DNA of 64,000 nt from Larimichthys crocea. Its lineage: Eukaryota; Chordata; Actinopteri; Sciaenidae. Of the stretch, positions 1 through 13,720 are shown piece after piece; positions within the stretch are counted from its first letter, which is position 1; the number at the start of each line of letters is the position of its first letter. The DNA lies in assembly GCF_000972845.2 (NCBI RefSeq), contig NC_040021.1, positions 8,227,291 to 8,291,290 of the forward strand, given 5' to 3'. The translations under genes were made by a program, and so were the position numbers. Under the pieces are notes generated by a model. It was not told the origin of the DNA. It was given only the letters and a program-made list of their open reading frames with translations, and did no database searches.

Positions 1-1040
1 AAGAGGAACACATCTGCAGCGTAGACACCTTCTCTTCCTGCACACGCACTTATCTTCACTGGAAATCATTCAGACAAACGCGCCTCCCTAACTGAAAGTA
101 TCACATACATGCAATCATGTCCTACCCCGTCTAGAAAGTTCTGAGAAGAGGTTTTTCTACTTCACATTTGAATACCAATCAGCTGTGTTTCACAGGGTAA
201 CAGTGCCAAATGTGTTACAGGTAAGTCTCACCGGCACGTTTTCAGGCGTAACTGAACCAGAAACCACAATGTGAGAACATACCATTCTGTGCCAGTTAGG
301 ATAACGTCACAGCGCACTTGCGAGGCAGAAAAAACGATCTTCGTATCAGGAACCAGGAAACGAAGGACAAGCAGAGACTCATCCTGACAGCTAAGCAGCA
401 ACGGTGGACGCCTAACTGCCATTGTTACGAAAGCCTGCACAAAGTTCAGTTTGTTTTCATGACGAGACAAGCTCTCGCACTCTTCCAGCGAAACTATCTG
501 GACGATCTCCGTGTACCTGCAGGACAGGAGATGTCTTTAAAAACAATCCAGCAGGTTTTGGCTTGTTTCCATAACAACTGCTGTAAATGCCGGTGGTAGG
601 AGAGGAGGAAAAAAAAAAGAAAAAAAAAAGAAAAGCATCCCACCGTTTATCTTACAACTAGACACTCTGCAATCAGCCCCCCTGCCAAACTGTCTCTCTC
701 TTCACCTCTTTTTCTCGCTTTGTTCCTTTTTTTTGCCAAACTTTTCTTTTCTTTTCTTTCAACCTCTCCTCCTCCTCTCCACCTCTCTTTCACTCTCTCT
801 GAGCCCCCCTCCACCACTCCTCCCCCTTTTCTCTCTTTCATTTCATTTATTCCTGAATGCCACCCTTTTGTCTAAGTCCCCCCCCCCCCCCTTTTTTTCT
901 TCTTTCTGTCCTCCCTCCCTCCACTTCTTCTCCACCCCTCTCTTGTTCGATCCCTGACTCAACTTTCACATTCCTGGAGCATTCCTGTAGGATTAGCCTT
1001 TAGCATTCTCAGGCTATGCAGAGGCCACGGCCCCCCCACT
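1..1040. other. Intergenic; CT-rich low-complexity block
   Basis: Bases 1-600 show nothing recognisable. An A-rich run at 609-635 is followed by a strongly pyrimidine-rich tract (about 680-955) with C13 near 879-891. Frames here encode only Ser/Pro/Leu-type low-complexity sequence and are not genes. Confidence 0.6.
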
Positions 1041-1076
1041 GTGACGGTGGCAAGCACTAACGGACGACAGAGAAAA

Positions 1077-1103
1077 GTGTGTGTGTGTGTGTGTGTGTGT
1101 GTG
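1077..1103 (+). repeat. GT microsatellite
   Basis: About 13 perfect GT units. Confidence 0.95.
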
Positions 1104-1394
1104 CTATCCTCTCAATCTCTTTCATCACCACCCTCCTCCTCCTCCATCGTGCTCAGCTTCCATCACAGTCAGCAAACCTTCAGTCCACCCCGCGGTGTCC
1201 TGGCACAGAGTAGCTGTGCACGTCTGCCCAGATAGTCACTAATTTAACAAATCAATAAATTAATTAGCACTAATAATAGTGTCAAAATACTCATCTGCAA
1301 GCATCTGGAGTTCTGCATTAGTAAAAATACATAAGTGTTATAAACAGAACATACTTTTGCTATAAGTTTTAAAAGTGTAAGTACTCATAATATT

Positions 1395-1500
1395 CTGAGT
1401 ATTACACTTAACTATAATTTTGAAGTACTTGTACTTGAGTATTTCTATTTTATTCTACTTTAGATTTCCAATCCACTACAGGGGGAAATATTGTATTTTA
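1395..1500 (-). repeat. Teleost dispersed repeat, 'TACTTGAGTA' family (reverse copy)
   Basis: Contains TTGTACTTGAGTATTTC followed by a decayed TTCCAATCCACTACAG, features I recognise from a very abundant fish repeat built on ACTTGAGTAAATGTAC and ACCACTG ends. Orientation is opposite to the copy near 2461-2585. The family name is not assigned. Confidence 0.5.
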
Positions 1501-1689
1501 CTTTGATACCTTCCTTTTGATACCTTTAAGTAAAATGTATTCGTATGATGCTTTTCACAGACATAAGTCACAAAGCTGCAAAACATAGCGTACATGAAAG
1601 AAGTCATATTATTATATATAAAAAATGCACAATAAATAGAGAAGATGCAGACTTGGTGTGTTACCCAAACACCTGTCTGAACAGGTATG

Positions 1690-2100
1690 TCTTCAGCTGA
1701 GCAGAGCATTTCAAAGTTTCAGTCTCTAAAGTTTGATGGCGTGTGTGGGGGACAGACTACAAATTCAGCAAATCTGACTTCAGGGAGAGAGCTGATGAGT
1801 ATGAGTAAAGCAGTTCAGCAGGAGCCGGACTGTGCAATCTGTGCGTGAGAGTGAGAATGTTCAACTAGATACTACACGCAACAGGAAGAGATCTAAGTAT
1901 AGAAGTCGCGCTGCAGCATTCTGGACTGTCTGCAGGCGATCGAGAAGAGACACACTGAGTCAGGAGAAGAGTGTGTTACAATAGTCAACTGAGATGAGGT
2001 AAAGGCATGTATAAACATCTCTAGTTCAACAGATCTCTGAAACTTAAGATCTGTGACCTGCTCAGCTGCTGAACATGTGATCGATCAAATATTTGACTTG
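1690..2100. repeat. Decayed retroelement-like interspersed repeat
   Basis: The segment with GCTGCAGCATTCTGGACTGT, AGTGTGTTACAATAGTC and a preceding AGGTATGTCTTCAGCTGAG resembles a teleost repeat I recognise as widely dispersed. No intact frame survives. Class assignment (probably non-LTR-associated) is tentative. Confidence 0.4.
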
Positions 2101-2172
2101 TTACTTGGCAGATTCAGAATCAGTGATACAAAATATAATCAACAAATAAATGATGATGTATTATCATGGATA

Positions 2173-2210
2173 AAGATAAGACTTTATTAATCCCTTGGCG
2201 AACCTCACAA
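2173..2210. repeat. Short teleost repeat fragment (GACTTTATTAATCCC)
   Basis: AAGACTTTATTAATCCCTTGG matches the general form of a common fish repeat end (GACTTTATTGATCCC). Only a short piece is present. Confidence 0.35.
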
Positions 2211-2296
2211 GCTACCAGTTGCAACATTAAAGTGATGTACATATCATCACTGATTAATACTCAATAACATTATGAACATTATTGAAATAGGCCAGA

Positions 2297-2585
2297 GTAC
2301 TTTTAGTTTTTGTACTTTCAGTATATTTTGACACTGACACCATACTTTTACTTTATTAAAACTTTAAGCGCAGTTCTTTTACTGTAACATTGTTACTTTT
2401 ATTGAAGTAAAATCTGTGAACACTTGTCTACCACTGTATCTACTTTATAAGAACATCAGAAAAGTAACTATGTAGTAACTCTAGCTGTCAGATAATCAAA
2501 GTGCAGTTAAGTAGCATAAAATGTATTATTCGGGTAAAGTACTCTCAAATATAGTACTTGAGTAAATGTACCAGTGACCTCTGGG
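2297..2585. repeat. Teleost dispersed repeat, 'TACTTGAGTA' family (two facing pieces)
   Basis: Bases 2297-2440 end in TTGTCTACCACTG (reverse orientation). Bases 2461-2585 hold GTAACTCTAGCTGTCAGATA and TACTTGAGTAAATGTA in forward orientation. With the copy at 1395-1500 this makes a cluster of one family on both strands. Confidence 0.5.
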
Positions 2586-2599
2586 AAATGAAGTGCAAA

Positions 2600-5500
2600 A
2601 AGACAATATGTGTGGCTGCAGACATTGTAAAAAAAAACAAACAAACATTAAATTGTAACATTTTGTCAAACATAATCTATTCACCTAAATCTACGAATCA
2701 TTTATTTCCAGACTTTTGTCAAAGATTTATAAAATGAAAATAAAACTAATTTAAAAAAACCAAAAAAAATGAAGATAATTCTGGAAACGAGCTAATGTGC
2801 AGCCACAACAGTTCAGGAAATCATTGAAATGATCTCACTTCATGGACAAAACTGTCTCGATATTAGATTAAACCACTACGTTGCCTTTGCTGCTTCCCCT
2901 GCTTCAAGTCGCACTGTAGCGTACAGAAAAGAAAAAGTGAACAGCTCCATCCATCTTTCCTCTCTCTCTCCGTCTCTCTGATGGAGTGCGCGGCCGAACG
3001 CAGCTGCCAGCAGCGCCGTGGCACACCGAGTAGATTAATGTTTATTTCACTCACACTAATGATCCTCAGCACCACGGGTGGGATCTTGTATTGACCCATC
3101 CCAATTACTGTCAAACTGACCTGCCTAGTAGTTTTACAAGGAGCGACAGGACTGAGAAAAAAGAACTGAAAGAAAAAAAGAACCGATAGGTGTATAACAA
3201 TTAAATAAAACAATATAAATGAAAAATATTGTGGCCCATACAGGGACAATATAGTAAATCGATGCCTGTGACAGAGACACACACACACACAGAGTCTATC
3301 TATCTCTGCTCTTTTTTTATCCGAGCCTTCAAGTTGAAAGTAAAGCACTATGAGGTAATCGTGCCCTTTTTCCTGTTTGCTCTTCTGTTTCTATAAGGAG
3401 GCTTTGTGTTGAGTCAGTATTACAAGCCAAACTAGTAGCACTGGCCTACCACATGTGGAAACACTCACATCACCTCCCAGGACAAAAAAACTTGGCAGGG
3501 ACAGATGGAAGGAGGGGTGAGGGCGAGAAAAATAGAGAATGAGTGTGTGTGCGGGTGAGAGAAAGAAAAAGAGAGACCTTTTTTTTTTTTGCTCATAAGT
3601 ATCACCTTACTACAGCCAAAATAAAAGTGCGATCAGAGCCAAAGACGCACCTCAAAAACCTCTCAGCTGTTTCCCCAGTTTCTCCAGCCAACATGACTCA
3701 TTTTTATCCACACCTCCCTTCCCTTCTTGTCTTCCTCTCCCCCTTTTTTGTCATACCCCGGCTCACTCTGTTGCCTATCCAAGAATTTCTGCACATAATT
3801 TAACACGGGAGGAAAATGAATTGTTTCTCTTAAGTATTCAAAGTATTTGTCTCTCTTATACTCGCTCCGATCTGTTCTGTGTTCAGCTCTTTCTGGGCTT
3901 TGTACCTCAACTCTTTACACTCTCTCTGTTGCTAATTTCCCTCCTTATCCATCCCTGTATCTACATTAAATCCCTCTCTTCTGGCTCATATTGCAGCTTT
4001 TTCTGTGACTGTACAGTACAATGTTCTGTTCCTCCACATCAAGCTGATTGCTTTCTGTCAGGCTGTACCGCTGTTGGGGCCCCAGGGGGGGCCCCGGTCC
4101 CTCACATCTAAACATCTGTCCATCCCATTACCGTAGCTGCTGCCGAACCTGAGCCCCTTTTACTCATGCTGACAGCAACGCTGGCGAGAACGGGAATGAT
4201 ATCCAAGGGAATGCCTGCGTTCCCGGGTGTCTCCTCAAAGCTCCTGATTATGTGAGCCAGCTGGTTGAGAGACACAAGGAGTCGCCAGGCGACGTTCGGC
4301 AGGGCATCCGATAGGGCCCCGGATGTTTTCAGAGTATGGGTATGGTTAGGGAGCATGTACAGGGATCAGTGTGAGGATGGGAATGCATGCCCTGCGCCGG
4401 GCATCAGTCGGCTGGGTTGTTTGGTTGGAATGCGACTCAGGAAACCGATAATGGGGCTTACTGTATGTGCTGTCTAGATGACTGTTGTCTTTTAGCACTG
4501 TGAGGTACAGAGGAAACGGATACGACCAGGGGTGGTGGTAGTGATGATGATGATGATGATGATGACCAGGATAGAAAAAACAAGAATCACCTTTTAACTA
4601 AATAAGACGGAAACATAAAAATACAAGCTCACATAGCTGAACTACCCTTTATCTACTACTGCAGCAGTAAATGATGTCTTCTATCAGCATAATGAGGAAA
4701 TATTCATTATTATATTATTTTATACAATATCAGGTCTTGTAACATAAAGCAGGTAAAACATGTGTTACATTTGGAGGCTCACAACATTCACTTGAACATT
4801 TTCAGATTCAGGATGAGTTAAAAAAAAAAAGGATTAAAATCGATGTAGCAGAACCAGAGATACACACTGACATTTTTACTTGTGTGTTTAATGTGTGTGT
4901 CTCTACCACCAACAGTTCAGCCTGAGATCTGGGTGTTTTATGCCAGCCTCAAGCAGAGATGAGCAGCAGGTTACAGAGGTCTGATAAGCTCGTTTCTTTC
5001 ACCTCGTCTTCATTTTTAAACTCAGTAGTCTTCAGACCCGACCTGTGCTGCCTCAAGTGACATCACTTGAGGTAATTTAGCAGATTTCGTGCTGCTTCCT
5101 TTGGAGCCACAAAAAGTCGTGTTCATATTCCTAACACCTGTAAATGGATGCTGATGCGTCAGTTCCACTTTAAGGTTTGTTTGATGCTGAAAAAGTCATT
5201 AGTGGCCTGATGCAGGAGTCAGGACATGGTCACGTTATTAATATTTAACCAAAATACCAATCTTTCCCAGACCTTAGCCAAGGTGCTTTTGTTACCTAAA
5301 CCTTAAAGCTCTTTATACATGATCAATGGTAAAACTCTCTGCACAGACTGTGCTACTGTTTTTCTACAGGGAGAGTGATGATGCCCAATTAGGCAAAGCA
5401 CTGTGCTCGGCAGGGCACGCTACTTTAAATTGCCATCAAGCGCTGGATCTAAGGTTAAAATGATTTCAGAATTTGACCTCCAATGAGGTAGTATAGCAAC

Positions 5501-6280
5501 GAATCATCATCATGTTGTTACACAATAATTCTGATTTGTTCTGTTGAAGGAGAATGTATTTTTGCTGCACTTTGCCTCTTGAAGCACTATACTCTGTGCC
5601 CTTCCTCACGGTAAACTAAGAACAAAGCTTTAGAGGGACTTTAGAGGATGCAAACTTTCTGCTTCGTACGCCCACCATCCACTCCAAACACACTCTGCAT
5701 CTTGCGTCTGGTACATAAAGGTAGGACCTCCTACATTAGAAAAACTTTGCCGGAGAACACGATCCCCATGATACAAAGAGTGAAGGGAAAAAGTCCATTT
5801 TTACAATCCGTGCAGCCTCTGAGGCGTGAAGACACAGCAGCTTGTGAACAGAAGCAAAGCTGTATTTTCAAGTGGCATTGATGGAGGGCAAGCTGACTCT
5901 GCTCTGCAGGGACAGTCAATAGCAATTCCAGGGCGAAACTGGAATCTGTGGATGAACAAGCAAGAAAGACATGTGCAGAGATGGATGAAGCCACATCCAT
6001 CACGATCGGTCGTAGCTACCAAACCAGAACCTTTTCCTGAATAATCACTCAAAACGGGACTTGCTTCGGCTGCGTTTGTATACTTAATTGTGGTGTGTTT
6101 GACAAATTCTCCAGCTTTGTCAGCGTCACGCTGATCCTCTGTGATTTGTCCTTCAGATGGACTACACATAATCCTTCCTCAAGCGTGCTGTGACTTTGAC
6201 CTCCTGTGCGGCCAGTTCAGATAAGAGCTGCAGGTAAACACAAACACTCTGAGAGGAGGGAAAACAAAGTGCTGATGATA
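2600..6280. other. Intergenic, no gene seen
   Basis: Mostly unique-looking AT-rich sequence with T11 at about 3580, a GAT/TGA trinucleotide run near 4541-4564, and scattered short homopolymers. A 161-aa minus-strand frame at 2863-3348 has low-complexity content (VCVCVCL, FFFQFFF) and no recognisable domain. No splice-supported exon was found. Confidence 0.5.
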
Positions 6281-6288
6281 AATGGTGG

Positions 6289-6310
6289 ACACACACACAC
6301 ACACACACAC
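6289..6310 (+). repeat. CA microsatellite
   Basis: Perfect AC repeat. Confidence 0.9.
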
Positions 6311-6369
6311 TCACAGTGTCACAGTCTAAACCCAGAGACAAAAACCTGCTCTAAAGCAAGGATGCTCTT

Positions 6370-6370
<1 letters not shown>

Positions 6371-6420
<50 letters not shown>
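6371..6420 (+). repeat. (CA)25 microsatellite
   Basis: The longest perfect CA run in this region, followed by (GCA)4. Confidence 0.97.
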
Positions 6421-6421
<1 letters not shown>

Positions 6422-6429
6422 CAGCAGCA

Positions 6430-9400
6430 GTGACCTATCACCTTTGATTGTAGCAGATTGAGTAATGAGGGGTCATTTGCTTCAGTTAAATATGTTTAGG
6501 TTGTAGCGGGGTTACGACCGGAGGCATAACCACACGCAGGCGCGCAAACAGGCACACATGCCTCTTTACATGCGCATAAATGAATTCACACTCTCTTTTT
6601 AATACACAAACACCGACAGAGAGAGACGCACGCATGCAGATGCATACAAATCTGCAGATGCTTCGTCATGTACGCGCACACACACACACACACACTGGCC
6701 CCTCCACACACACTACGCGCTTGTCTTGTGTAAGTGAGATGTCTTCTGTTTCAACAATGTGTGCAGTGTGTGCTGCTTGCCTTTTCTTCCCTTGGCAGAG
6801 TTACCCAATCCCCTGACACGCATTCTGCATGGATGACGGCGAGCTCTTCTCATGACGCCGCCGGAGCCACCCGTTTAGTTCCGCCTCAGCTCTGTACACG
6901 CACAGTTCACAGGGTCAGCCACCGGGGTGGGACCAACTCTGTGTGCGAGCGGGTTATGAAAAACCCAGAGCGTCGAGTCTCTTAATGAGCAGCTTTGATC
7001 TGCTCAGGGAGATGTATGGAGATGTATCGTCTGACATGATGAAGTACAGTGCCATACAGTGTGGACTTAGAATATAACTGATCCTGGATGTGATCTCTGA
7101 AGGCCCGAATTCAAACCACTGAAAAGCACCAAAGAACCTTGTGTTGACCTTGCTGGAAATCAGCAGATAGAGTGGGATTGTGTGTGTTCATGTATGTGAG
7201 TGTTTGCAATAGTGTGCGTCTCAGCCTGTGGCTATGCCCTCACCTCCTCTGACCTCCAAGACAGAGCTCAAAGACGCAGAGGTGATGCTCTCTGACCTCT
7301 GACGGAACCCTAGCCAAATTAGAAACCGCCACTCGTTTATGATGCAGGTCATGATGCTGCACGGATAAGACGGGAACTCGCTCAAAAATCACCGGCCGGG
7401 TCGAGACCTGCCTGTTCACGAATGAGTGATTATCGTTCCTCATTTGTTTTACACGTGGTTCATCCTGGCTTCTGTCACATCACATAGTGGGAATGAGAAA
7501 AAGAGGATGCATCAATTTGATGATTTGAGTGAGTCAGCGAATCAGGCCAATTCATGGCACAAGCCTCTGAGTTCATATGTGGTGACCTACTTCATCGGGA
7601 ATACACTTTTGAGAGCTTTACACGCCGTGGGAGAGTAAAGCGATACATTTGAATCGAAACCAAATGAATTCTCAGCCTTTTGTCCATAATTGGTGGCTTT
7701 TTGTGCAAGCTTCTGCATGCAGCGCCTGAGCCAGCAACACCCCAGAGCCTCTCCCCAGCTGATTCCCAGAGAAAACAAGTCGCGGGCCTGTGAGACTTTT
7801 AATTAAGACACACTAAGCTGGTTATACTGAGCCTGAGGTCTGGCAAGCAGCTCCCGTACTCTCTTACTTTTTTATGATGCTCTCCAATCTATAAACTTAT
7901 TTATTTTATTATCATATCGCAGAAGTCATAAAAACAAACGCCTGTTGATGCTTGTGTGTGTGTGTGTGTGTGTGAAAAGGTGTGTTTGGGGTTATAATCA
8001 AAATAAGATTGTGTGAATATGTGGAAATAAATAATTGCCTTTTGTTTATCGCTTCTTTATCCCGGGCTGATCATCTATGTGTGTGTGTGGGAGTATTCTG
8101 CGCAAACACACATGTGAATGCATGCTGGTGCTGTCAGAAACAGGATGTGTGTGTGTGTGTGTGTACTGTAGACTGGGGTTTGGCATGACTGCCTCGGAGG
8201 CTGTCTGGCAAACTGCGGATGAAACTGGCACATGGTCATGTCGTGACGCTGCACGTTGCGTAAAAAAGCACACAGAGGCACAACACACTGAGAAAGACAG
8301 AATGGGCACGTGAGGAAGACACAAAAAGGGCTTTCACATATTCAGGCTTTTCAGTTTGCTGTTAATGGGACATCAGGAGCTGATGCAACGGGACATTATA
8401 GCAGCAATTTAATTGCTCAAGACAAGATTATTTCTTAAACTCCCATTCTGCCCATTCTGTAAAAAAGTTTTACATCTCTGACATGGGCCTGCTGTCTAGT
8501 CTTCTTTAGTAGAGTCAGAAGTTTTTTAGACAATGCTCACAATTTAACACCAGAAATAGATGAAATAACAGAAAACCCCCAAAATAACCTACTGTACCTG
8601 CATGGCATAAATAAACTATATTTACTGTCTGCTGTCTTATTTGAGTGTCCAAACCCTGTGTAGGAATTTTTTTTCGTACTGTATAGCACCTTTAAAAACT
8701 CCCACGCCAGAACAAAAAAAAGGAGTGTCAACGGTTTGTACATTACTTTCTGCCAACAAACCCACAAAGCAATGCATTAAATTTTGATGAAGACCAAAGC
8801 TGTGGTTGTGTAACCACTGTCTGTGATGATTTACAGCTCCATACTGAATTTATGTTGGGAATAAACATGGAGTGATGTCAGGCACAGCCGGAGTAGGAAC
8901 GACAGAGAGGAACTGAACAGAATAGGTGACAAAGTGTCTCATACATAATTATATAATTATCACCAGTAATGGATAGTAGCAGATTCTGTCCAGCCCCCTC
9001 CTACACATCCTGCCCCCTTTTAGCCTCCCATATGCTCCTCAGGACTTCCACTTCCTTCCAGGGTTACAGCCCAGGCCTTGGCCTTTAACCAGGCAGCTCC
9101 TATCCAGCCACCAGCCCTGCAAGTCCAACCCTGAGTGTGACACAAGAACATCTTAACTTAAACTGCCTTCAGCTCTGAATCTAGTCACTCATCATCCTGT
9201 AACTGCTCTTTCATAATAATAAAAAAGAATCAAATAGTGACGAGGAAAATACCTGCGAGTAAATTCAGCATATCTTTACAGTCGGCTGAGTGTGACTGAC
9301 ACCCTACCTGATGCTGAAGTGTCTTGTCGCACCACGCCCTTCCATCACTGTGCAGGAAATAACAAAACATGAATGATTTTCAATCGCTCCTGCCTCCGAC

Positions 9401-9644
9401 TCGGGATGTTTCCATTACATATCCAGCGGCTCTGTCTTCCTGCCTCTGTGTTATCACCTCCTCTCACTTCCACTCTCTTTACAATCCCGCTGAGCCTCCG
9501 TGTGTGTTTATATGATTTTGTACACAAAAAGGATGCGACTGTGTTAATATTTGTGTTGTGTTGTATCTCTTTGATTTCTGCATAATCACAGGTTCAAGCT
9601 CTTTTTCCTCCCCCCACGTTTATCTTGTTTGAGCTTTTGTTTGC

Positions 9645-9680
<36 letters not shown>

Positions 9681-10440
9681 GTATTATTAAAAAGGGGAAA
9701 GCACGACGGATGTACAATGAGGACTCCATGGCCCAGACACCTCTCCGCTCAGTTTCCTGTTTGACTTTTTATTGGCTACGAGGCCATCACTGTGGCGACA
9801 CAGACAGGAAGTGCCGCACCACTACATGATGGACAAATGAACAGGAAGATTAAAAACACGAGGAGAGAATGTGCGGATACACTCCCTATTCTATTTCAGG
9901 CTTTGAAAAACACACGCAGTAACACACAGACATGAACACGGACGCACTAAGGATGCTTTGCTTCCTGCCCTTTGCCACCAGTGAGTCAGACATTTTTACT
10001 CTCGCTGCGTTTTGTTTTGAATACCTTTCCCTTCCTTTCACGAGTCAAACAGCATCAAGCTTGTTCTGCGGTTACATGACATGAAGAAAAAGCCACCAGT
10101 GTATATACAGTAGAGTGTTGAGGCTGCCGCTTTAACAAAATACAGCGTTTATATAGACAAGTCCACACATCTCAGAGCTAATTTAACACTTCAGGAGAGA
10201 CTATTGAACACATTCCTCCTCATACAAATCAAAAGTTTAGTTCACAATCACAGAATAACCTCTCTTTACTTTTGTGCCTACAGCAGAGTTTCCTTAGACC
10301 AGGCTCTGCAAGTACCATCCGCGTAAGCCGACCCTGTTCAGTTGCAGACTGATTAAGCTTAAGGCAGGTTTATTCTTAGGACGATTATTTATTGATGATT
10401 GAACAGGAGCGCTTCAAGAGCCAGACCTAATTTGGTGAAT
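6430..10440. other. Intergenic with several CA/GT runs
   Basis: Holds short CA/GT runs (6677-6695, 7951-7973, 8146-8164) but no recognisable gene or RNA. Frames are short and biased by the repeats. Confidence 0.5.
9649..9678 (+). repeat. GT microsatellite
   Basis: 15 perfect GT units. Confidence 0.95.
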
Positions 10441-10449
10441 ATTTCCATA

Positions 10450-10530
10450 TTTTGGAGCCACGATTTTGAACCATTCATTAACTTGCCGTCACATTTTAGC
10501 TTGGAACTAATCATGGATGTATGTGCAAGT
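10450..10530 (+). repeat. Dispersed repeat, copy 1 (second copy at 17409)
   Basis: TTTGGAGCCA, TTTTGAACCATT, ACATTTTAGCT and AACTAATCATGGATGTATG occur in the same order as at 17409-17503, with small indels. This internal match proves a repeated element; family unknown. Confidence 0.75.
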
Positions 10531-10539
10531 TCATTTTCA

Positions 10540-13170
10540 TTACAAATTTTGTCACATTTGAGAGTATAATATGTTTTTTTGATTGATTTATTTCATTTTT
10601 TAAGAAGTATTTCAGGGATTCCTCCAAGTACCACCACAGTGAAATCACCAGTGGTACGCATACCACAGTTTCCTCTGCAATCGATTTGCAACCTGATAGA
10701 GGAGAATGACACTTTTCTGCTAATCTCTATAGAAAGAAATCTGCATATGAAAGCAGATGACTTTAATAAGAAGCTAAATCATCATCAGACATTAGCCAAT
10801 GGGATCCAAGTTTGCATTTTGGTGTCTTTCGCTCTCTGTGCGGACTGTTGCTCAGAATACAAACCAAAATCAGGAAGCCTCTGGCGCCAAAATCCCTCAC
10901 CTTGGTGTAGATTATTTTCTACTGGAGAAATCTTTTTGGTGTCCGCCTTGGTCATCGCTCTTTATTCAACACTTCATCCGTGGTTACTGTCTGTTTCTTC
11001 AGAGGCGTGTCTGCTCCTCCTTTTCCATGCCCACTTCCCATCTTGCAGCCTTGTTCCCAGAGGAGTTCCCAGTAATCAGCGCTCCTTTGATGGGGAAGCA
11101 GTGCAGGGAGAGGCACAAGGGATTATGACTGAAACAGCCGGAGCTTTGGTTACAGCCTCTATGTTTTCTAAGCCAGCACAACGGCAATCTGGGAATTTTC
11201 CACTGAATCAGAAAAAGAAATGTTAGGGAATGTGGCTCGTGCATGCAATCAAAGAAAAATGTACATGTCACATGTGTGCACTTTTATGAGCACACACACC
11301 ACGAGATACACAGTAACCACTGGATGTGGCTTATTGTTCACTTTATGTGGTCAAATAATACATTTTGTTTAAATGATGGATTTATTGTATGATTTGATTA
11401 TTAGACCCCCCAACAACAAAGTACAGCAGAACAGCCATACACACAAAGTTTGCCTCTGGCTGCTCAGAATCGTTTTTAAACCCTGACACAGCAGAAACTT
11501 CACAGCATGGTGAAAACCATCATAATATGTGATGTGATTCAACTTTGCTAATTAAACGCACACATCTAAATTTTGTTTTCATCTTTTTGCTGCTCTCCTA
11601 ATTACCAGTTCTCCTCTCAGGATGATCTCATTATCCTGAACAAAATTGTAAACACAAACATCTCTCCATCGTCTCCATTTATTTTATTTTATTGTATCCT
11701 CTTTTTATGATTATGCTCTCTTCCTGCAATCATCAAAGCTCGTATTAAGAAACATCCCCACCAGGGATGTACTAGTAATAGACCACTTTATTGCGTACTC
11801 ATTTTAAGATCTTTAATTCCCCAGAAGAGTACATCTCTCATATTGCCGCATCGGTGTGAGCTGGGTATTTCATTACATCATGACCTTCTTTCAGGGCCTC
11901 ATTAGCCTGCTCGTTATCTCATTAGCAAATTGAGTGGACCTCGTTAGCACCTGCAAGCTCCGCCAGGACGGCGCTGGTTAACACTGTGCTGTTTGTTAAT
12001 GAGATTGATTGTGCTCTACTTTCTTTTGGACCATTTTAGGTGGATTTTTTTTTTGCTCTCAAGGACTTCAACATCAACACTGGTGTGTATTTCTGTGTGT
12101 GTGCATCATCCTACCAACTTAAAGCCAGATCTGGAGGTTGCAGCCGTAAATTTGGACCGCGAGCCTGAGTCACCCGCTGCACGCTGCTGTTTAGATGGTT
12201 GAGAGGAATGTTTAAGTTAATAGATAGCAGCCTCCTCTCTCTGCGTCGACAACAACAAACACAAAAATAAATGTAGAATTGCAGGAAGAGAGGTTTCCCC
12301 TCCAAACGGATGAAAAACAACAAACACCAACAAATAACAGCTCTGTGTTTCTTTTTAAAGAGCCTGTTTGAATTACTTCTTTATTTGTGTTAAGTGCCTG
12401 TGCATTTCTGGAAATGGACAGCCTGAGGAAAGAGGGGGTGGGGTTTGAAGCGGAGGGTGTCCTTTGGGTTAATTTGGCCCTATTTTGTTGGTGGTCATGC
12501 CAAAGCTGTGTATCGCCCAGAGGGACATGCTGTTTTGGGTGGGGAAGGAGGAGGGGGTGATTTTTTTTGCATTTTCCAGGGGGGACGCAAATGCACAGAG
12601 GAAACACTGGTAGCACTTAAGAAAAGCCAAATAAACAATTTGGGACCAAATGATTCACAGGTGCGGCCAAGGCAGGACCGCCATCCGCGGCAGGGCCCTT
12701 AAGGTGGCACCCCCTCCCGTCGTAGCGGTGGCACGGTCCTCAGTAAGAGCAAGATTATGTAATCGCTTCAGCTGTCGGTGGAGCTCAAACCAAACCACAG
12801 AAGGAGGAACGGTGGGTGCTGTTGATTTTTTGGTGTTGCTGTTCAGAATTCGTCTTCCAATGGGACATGAATAACTGCGTGTGCGTGCATGTGTGGCATT
12901 CTTGGGGTCCCTTCTGTTCAGAGTTCTCACATTCCCTGTATGTTTTATGGATCCGCTATGAGTATGCTGTTCATGACAAATGGTTAGGGGTATTTCACAA
13001 CACGCTACAGAGCGAACTTGCTCGTCCACGCAAAAAATAACTGCGAGCCGGAAGTTTGGTGACATTGTGCCTAGTCACAGAGATAGTTGGTAAACCGCTT
13101 TAGCCGACCAAACTAGTACTAGTCAGTCACAATATCTTCCAAAGCTTCTCTCAGTTTTCTCACCACTGCT
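10540..13170. other. Intergenic, no supported gene
   Basis: A 215-codon open stretch at 10579-11226 (+) begins at a non-ATG codon and shows no domain, so it is probably chance. The block around 11840-12010 is free of simple repeats and rich in TAAT/ATTA and GATA-like motifs, a possible regulatory segment. The rest is unremarkable. Confidence 0.45.
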
Positions 13171-13179
13171 TCTGTCTCA

Positions 13180-13720
13180 TAAATGTCTGCAATAAGATAC
13201 AACAGCTTCCTCCATTGTGGACTCTCCAGCCCTGCAAAGGTCAGCACTGCTAAGCCAAAACTCAACCGCGTACATCTCCTTCACGTCATGACTGGAACAC
13301 TATTTCGGTCAGGTCTCCATGCGACTTCAAACCCCACCAAGAGTGTTTCAGATGTGTTTTACCCACCAGACTTTGTTGACTTGCTCAGTTGTTCAAGACA
13401 ACTTTCTATTAGCCAATCGTCTCCCATCTCTCTCTGCCAGGATTTTAACTCATCACTCCAAACCTGGCTTCCTTACACTGGCTACCTTTTGCCTATAGTT
13501 GATTTTATTTATTACGTATAAAGACCTGAGAGTTAAGTTATTTTACCTATCACTTATAGTGCCCTTCCTTATATGTCCCATCTTTCTTCCCGTGATCCTT
13601 AGATGCATCATTCATGGTTGTTCCATGGTCCACATAAATACACAAAAGTGGCTCCAAGTCCTGAAGAAAGACCTGCCTGAGGAGATCGGGGCTGCAAACT
13701 CTGTCTGGCCTTTAGTTGAT
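13180..13720 (+). mobile_element. Decayed L2/Rex1-like LINE reverse-transcriptase fragment
   Basis: Conceptual translation in shifting frames shows YNSFLHCGLSSPAK (13198 on), similar to the YCNSLLYGL segment of L2-type reverse transcriptases. An ASLHWLP motif (about 13467-13487) follows, and then DLPEEIGAANSV (about 13672-13707), resembling the LPEEIR.A.SV end of these ORFs. The order and spacing fit the 3' end of an L2-like element. Frameshifts and stops show it is dead. The exact clade is uncertain. Confidence 0.6.

Noticed and set aside
2863..3348. 161-aa minus-strand frame
   Set aside because: Hydrophobic, low-complexity translation with no recognised domain or splice sites.
10579..11226. 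215-codon + strand frame
   Set aside because: Begins at a non-ATG codon, has no domain or splice context, and a second frame overlaps it; likely chance.
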